Source: Chloromonas sp. AAM2
Lineage: Eukaryota > Chlorophyta > Chlorophyceae > Chlamydomonadales > Chlamydomonadaceae
Assembly: GCA_004335635.1 (NCBI GenBank)
Contig: QAXH01006377.1
Span: 22,150-32,516 of the forward strand
Reading direction: 5' to 3'
DNA length: 10,367 nucleotides
Part shown: positions 7,574 through 10,367 of the stretch, one piece after another
How positions within the stretch are numbered: the first letter of the stretch is position 1
Layout of the letters: each line of letters opens with the position of its first letter
Position numbers and translations under genes: made by a program
Notes under the pieces: model-generated
What the model was told of the DNA's origin: nothing
The model's input: only the letters and a program-made list of their open reading frames with translations
The model's database searches: none

Positions 7574-7624
<51 letters not shown>
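6101..7624 (+). rRNA. rrs: 16S ribosomal RNA
   Basis: Full-length small-subunit rRNA, about 1524 nt. Universal blocks are present and in order: AGAGTTTGATCCTGGCTCAG near the 5' end, GTGCCAGCAGCCGCGGTAA from 6613, GGATTAGATACCCTGGTAG near 6881, the AACTCAAAGGAATTGACGG block near 7002, the GCAACGAGCGCAACCC block near 7191, and TTGTACACACCGCCCGTC ending near 7500. The 3' end GGATCACCTCCTTT keeps the CCTCC anti-Shine-Dalgarno. Ends were set by matching E. coli positions 1 and 1542, so each may be off by a few bases. Signature stretches such as TTGCGCAATGGGCGAAAG, and a variable region that does not look proteobacterial, suggest the FCB group, probably Balneolota; this was not computed. No insertion or intron was seen. 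Confidence 0.98.
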
Positions 7625-7625
<1 letters not shown>

Positions 7626-7635
7626 AAGGAGAGTC

Positions 7636-7653
7636 CCCCAGTATTGACTGGGG
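7636..7653 (+). other. Hairpin just after 16S rRNA
   Basis: CCCCAGT (7636-7642) pairs with ACTGGGG (7647-7653) around the 4-nt loop ATTG. It lies 12 nt after the mature 16S end and inside the region enclosed by the processing stem, so it is probably a precursor structure. It is followed by GTTACG, not a T-run, and is not a terminator. Confidence 0.65.
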
Positions 7654-7672
7654 TTACGGCGCTACGCTGCTT

Positions 7673-7701
7673 GCTCGTGGCAAACAATCTGATCTGTACT
7701 T
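7673..7701 (+). other. 16S rRNA processing stem, 3' arm
   Basis: Bases 7681-7701 are the complement of 6001-5981 in the leader (21 bp with one G-U), and 7673-7677 pairs with 6004-6008. Closer to the 16S, CTACGCT (7662-7668) pairs with AGCGTAG (6062-6068). The arm ends in a T6 run (7700-7706 region), but read-through into the tRNAs is expected in an rrn operon. Confidence 0.85.
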
Positions 7702-7714
7702 TTTTGTTGATGGT

Positions 7715-7739
7715 GTACCCGGCGGGTACCTGCCCGCCG
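7715..7739 (+). other. Overlapping, mutually exclusive GC-rich hairpins
   Basis: GTACCC (7715-7720) can pair with GGGTAC (7724-7729). Alternatively CGGCGGG (7720-7726) can pair with CCCGCCG (7733-7739). The two stems share bases 7720 and 7724-7726 and cannot form together. The following 40 bases are extremely GC-rich with repeated GCAGCCG (7739-7745 and 7760-7766). The pairing options are seen directly; any switching role is unproven. Confidence 0.5.
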
Positions 7740-7781
7740 CAGCCGGCGAGAGCCGCCTGCAGCCGCGGCCTGCCGAGAAGG

Positions 7782-7796
7782 GGGCTTGTAGCTCAG

Positions 7797-7833
<37 letters not shown>

Positions 7834-7856
7834 AGGTTCAAGTCCTCCCAAGCCCA
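7782..7856 (+). tRNA. tRNA-Ile (anticodon GAT)
   Basis: A complete 75-nt cloverleaf. The acceptor GGGCTTG (7782-7788) pairs with CAAGCCC (7849-7855), the D stem GCTC pairs with GAGC, and the anticodon stem CACGC/GCGTG closes the loop CTGATAA with GAT at 7817-7819. The T arm is GGAGG-TTCAAGT-CCTCC, and the discriminator is A7856. CCA is not encoded (CAA follows), so the tail must be added enzymatically. It is the usual first tRNA of a 16S-Ile-Ala-23S operon. Confidence 0.98.
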
Positions 7857-7863
7857 CAACAGT

Positions 7864-7954
7864 TGGCTTGTGACGGTTTGCCGGGTGGCAGGCTGGTTAG
7901 AGCGTCCCGACAAGTGTGTCGGGAAGGTCGGAGGGTCACCTCCTCCCAAGCCCA
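7864..7954 (+). pseudogene. Degenerate tRNA-Ile-like copy with replaced anticodon arm
   Basis: Three blocks match the adjacent tRNA-Ile exactly and in order: CAGGCTGGTTAGAGCG (7889-7904), AGGTCGGAGG (7925-7934) and TCCTCCCAAGCCCACA (7941-7956). The acceptor TGGCTTG (7864-7870) pairs with CAAGCCC at six of seven positions, and the T stem GGAGG/CCTCC is intact. The T loop is GTCACCT instead of TTCAAGT, the 5' D-stem strand GCTC is lost, and about 15 extra bases sit before the D loop. The anticodon arm is replaced by TCCCGACA-AGTG-TGTCGGGA (7905-7924), a perfect 8-bp hairpin with no plausible anticodon. At 91 nt it cannot act as a normal tRNA. It is most simply a duplicated tRNA-Ile that has decayed or taken in a palindromic element. 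Confidence 0.8.
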
Positions 7955-7965
7955 CAGTGCGTAGA

Positions 7966-8039
7966 GGGGCTATAGCTCAGCTGGCTAGAGCACTGCCTTT
8001 GCAAGGCAGGGGTCCGGGGTTCGAATCCCCGTAGCTCCA
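7966..8039 (+). tRNA. tRNA-Ala (anticodon TGC)
   Basis: A complete 74-nt cloverleaf. The acceptor GGGGCTA (7966-7972) pairs with TAGCTCC (8032-8038, one G-U), and the D stem is GCTC/GAGC. The anticodon stem CTGCC/GGCAG closes the loop TTTGCAA with TGC at 8000-8002, the T arm contains GGTTCGAATCC, and the discriminator is A8039. CCA is not encoded. Its position between tRNA-Ile and 23S is the classic order. Confidence 0.98.
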
Positions 8040-8384
8040 CAGTTTTTATGGTATTTAGTTGAAATTTTGAGGTGCAGGATGTAGTGAGCGGGTGATGTAT
8101 CCCCTTGTTCTGCCACGTGAATGTACGGCAGCGTTGCTGCCTGACGCAGCCCCCGCCCGGCGGGGGAGTTCTTTGACATAATGAGCAATATAGCAATAGT
8201 AAAAGGTCTGATGCGGCGTAGCGAGTCTATGCCGCAGAAGATATAGTAGGGCATTTGTTCGTTCGCGAGCAAGTGATCTACGCCAAGGTAGCCGGGGCGG
8301 TTCGTCCCACCCCGGCCCACAATAAACCAATAACATGAATTACGAGTGTGTGTGTGCAGCCCAAGAGGCTGTGCAAGCCATATA
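8040..8384 (+). other. tRNA-Ala to 23S spacer with hairpin series
   Basis: No gene is present. Visible stems, in order: GGCAGC-GTT-GCTGCC (8127-8141); CCCCCGC-CCG-GCGGGGG (8150-8166) directly before the boxA-like site; a 10-bp stem 8212-8221 with 8227-8236; a 10-bp stem 8252-8261 with 8266-8275 capped by a TTCG tetraloop; GCCGGGG (8291-8297) with CCCCGGC (8310-8316); and CAGCC (8357-8361) with GGCTG (8367-8371), extendable by four pairs. A run of alternating GT lies at 8346-8356. These probably form precursor structure and the 5' half of the 23S processing stem, whose other half lies beyond the window. Confidence 0.65.
8168..8183 (+). promoter_or_regulatory. boxA-like antitermination sequence before 23S
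   Basis: GTTCTTTGACATAATG differs from E. coli boxA (GCTCTTTAACA) at two of the eleven comparable positions. It repeats, with two changes, the leader motif at 5965-5980. Spacer boxA sites upstream of 23S are known from other bacterial rrn operons. It follows immediately after a strong GC hairpin (8150-8166). Confidence 0.65.
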
Positions 8385-8864
8385 GTAGAAGCAAGTTAAG
8401 GGCACACGGTGGATGCCTAGGCATACAGAGGCGATGAAGGACGTGTAAAGCTGCGATAAGCTGCGGGGAGCTGCATACGAGCAATGATCCGCGGATGTCC
8501 GAATGGGGCAACCCATCCGACACGATGTGTTGGATATTCCTACGGGAAGGCATACGAGGGGAACTGAAACATCTAAGTATCCTCAGGAACAGAAAACAAT
8601 TCAGTGATTCTCCTAGTAGCGGCGAGCGAACGGGGAGCAGCCCAAACCGGGGCCCTACGGGGTCTCGGGGTAGTAGGACCTGCATAATCGCTGTCAGCTT
8701 AAGTCGAAACTGCCTGGAAAGCAGTCCCACAGAAGGTGAAAGGCCTGTAGGCGTACGGCGAGCGGCGTGGCGGGTATCCTGAGTAGCGCGGGGCAGGTGA
8801 AACTCTGCGTGAACCAGCCGGCACCATCCGGTAAGGCTAAATACATCTGTATGACCGATAGTGA

Positions 8865-8895
<31 letters not shown>

Positions 8896-10306
8896 GCCGA
8901 GACGGCGAGTGAAATAGTACCTGAAACCGTGTGCTTACAAGCGGTCGGAGTCCCGATTTATCGGGATGACGGCGTGCCTTTTGTATAATGAGCCTACGAG
9001 TTGCTCCTGTTGTGCGAGGTTAAGCCCCTAAGGGGTGGAGCCGCAGCGAAAGCGAGTCTGAAACGGGCGTGCAGTACAGCGGGGCAGACGCGAAACCACG
9101 TGAGCTATCCATGGCCAGGGTGAAGTGGGGGTAAAACCCCATGGAGGCCCGAACCGACGAGCGTTGAAAAGCTCCCGGATGAGCTGTGGATAGGGGTGAA
9201 AGGCCAATCAAACGTGGAAATAGCTCGTACTCCCTGAAATATATTTAGGTATAGCGTCTGGTTTTGTCTCTCCGGAGGTAGAGCACTGATTAGGCTAGGG
9301 GGCTTCACCGCCTACCAACCCTAGACAAACTCCGAATACCGGCAGAGAGCCACCAGGCAGTCAGTGGCGGGGTGATAACGTCCCGTCGCGAGAGGGAAAC
9401 AACCCAGACCACCAGCTAAGGCCCCCAAATGTGTGTTAAGTTGCACAAAGAAAGTTGGGTTGCCCAGACAACTAGGAGGTTGGCTTAGAAGCAGCCATTC
9501 CTTTAAAGAGTGCGTAATAGCTCACTAGTTAAGCGGCCCGGCGTCGATAATACACGGGCATTAAACACGCTGCCGAAGCTGTGGTTCCCCTGAGCAATCG
9601 GGGGGAGGTAAGGGAGCATTCCAGGGGCGCAGAAGCGGAGTTGTGAGACTCCGTGGAGCCTCTGGAAGCGAAACTGTAGGCATGAGTAACGATAAGACGG
9701 GCGAGAAACCCGTCCACCGTAAACCCAAGGGTTCCTGATCAACGCTAATCGGATCAGGGTTAGTCGAGACCTAAGGTGTAGCCGAAAGGCGAAGCCGATG
9801 GCAAACCGGTTAAATATTCCGGTACCGGCTCCCGCGTTAAGCTAAGGCGTGACGCAGAAGTGACACTCCCGCGTGCTGACGAATGCACGTTAAAGGGCGT
9901 AGGCCGGGCAGCAGGCAAATCCGCTGCCCATTAAGGCTGACCCCCGACAGTACCCAGAGGCTGCGGCCAACGGGATAGTGGAGGTAAGCATGCTGCCGAG
10001 AAAAGCGTCGTAGTTTGTTGGAGCTGCTCGTACCCGAAACCGACACAGGTGGGTGAGGAGAGTATCCTAAGGTGCTCGAGTAATTCATGGCTAAGGAACT
10101 AGGCAAATTCGATCCGTAACTTCGGGAGAAGGATCCCCTCCGCCGCTTCGGCGTCGGGGGGCGCAGTGAAAAGGCCCAAACGACTGTTTACCAAAAACAC
10201 ATGTCTCTGCTAAGCCGCAAGGCGATGTATAGGGACTGACACCTGCCCGGTGCTGGAAGGTTAAAGAAGGGAGTTAGCTTCGGCGACGCTTTCGACTGAA
10301 GCCCCA

Positions 10307-10367
<61 letters not shown>
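8385..10367 (+). rRNA. rrl: 23S ribosomal RNA (5' part, runs off the window)
   Basis: Large-subunit rRNA covering roughly E. coli positions 1 to 1965. Conserved blocks include ACACGGTGGATGCC near 8403, GGCGAGCGAACGGGG near 8621, ACCGTGAGGGAAAGGTGAAA near 8870, CCTTTTGTATAATG near 8977, TAGCTCACTAGT near 9519, and TAACTATAACGGTCCTAAGG from 10321. The 5' end was placed by aligning AAGC (8389-8392) with E. coli 5-8 and may be off by several bases. The variable hairpin at 8951-8966 carries TCCCGAT-TT-ATCGGGA. The conserved target of I-CeuI-type homing endonucleases (from 10321) is uninterrupted, so no intron sits there. The 3' third lies outside the window. Confidence 0.98.

Noticed and set aside
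8291..8320. Sequence resembling a tRNA T arm and 3' end (GGTTCG followed by CCCCGGCCCACA)
   Set aside because: No matching 5' acceptor, D arm or anticodon arm could be placed upstream. A plain hairpin (8291-8316) explains it better.
5990..10106. Many open frames of 62-150 codons across the rRNA operon, mostly on the minus strand (for example 8278-8730, 6658-7044, 7985-8320)
   Set aside because: They lie over mature rRNA, tRNA or precursor structure, have unlikely compositions, and are expected by-products of stop-poor rRNA sequence.
10321..10346. I-CeuI-type homing endonuclease target in 23S
   Set aside because: This stretch is conserved in nearly all bacterial 23S genes. It is uninterrupted, so it is not evidence of an intron or mobile element.
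1..10367. CRISPR array, insertion sequence, prophage, toxin-antitoxin or defence genes
   Set aside because: No regularly spaced repeats, transposase or integrase motifs, terminal inverted repeats with target duplications, or small toxin/antitoxin gene pairs were seen.

Overview
The window reads as chromosomal DNA of a bacterium from the Bacteroidota/Balneolota (FCB) group. Three things point there. The rRNA promoter and the yhhQ promoter carry the Bacteroidota-type -7 element TAnnTTTG. None of the four protein genes has a recognisable Shine-Dalgarno sequence, although the 16S 3' end keeps its CCTCC anti-SD. The 16S body looks like the Balneolota/Rhodothermota side of the group; that last placement is an impression from signature regions, not a computed tree.

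Layout. Positions 1-39 may hold the last codons of an unidentified plus-strand gene. Three genes then lie on the minus strand, in transcription order: a TetR-fold protein (4927-4178), an ABC1/AarF/UbiB-family atypical kinase (4110-2773) and, after a 320-bp gap with degenerate intergenic repeats, recQ (2451-235). The first two are spaced like an operon; a perfect 13-bp inverted repeat sits between them and partly overlaps an over-long upstream start of the kinase. On the plus strand, divergent from the TetR-fold gene, is a VUT/YhhQ-type queuosine-precursor transporter (5048-5815).

From about 5860 to the right edge lies a ribosomal RNA operon: promoter, ~210-nt leader, 16S rRNA (6101-7624), a spacer with tRNA-Ile(GAT) and tRNA-Ala(TGC), and the 5' two thirds of the 23S rRNA (8385 onward, cut by the window edge). 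The leader and the 16S-23S spacer are rich in RNA signals. A 21-bp long-range helix (5981-6001 with 7681-7701) brackets the 16S as a processing stem. Two boxA-like antitermination sequences (5965-5980 and 8168-8183) precede the 16S and 23S. A series of GC-rich hairpins fills the rest.

The most unusual feature is a degenerate tRNA-Ile-like copy between the two intact tRNAs (7864-7954). It keeps three exact blocks of the tRNA, but its anticodon arm is replaced by a perfect 8-bp palindrome. The same TCCCGA...TCGGGA core forms the tip of a variable hairpin in the 23S. The protein-coding part is mostly housekeeping. The one pairing with a speculative functional angle is the TetR-fold protein with the ABC1 kinase, which recalls the COQ9/COQ8 pair of quinone biosynthesis. 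I found no CRISPR array, transposase, phage gene, toxin system or clearly new defence system.
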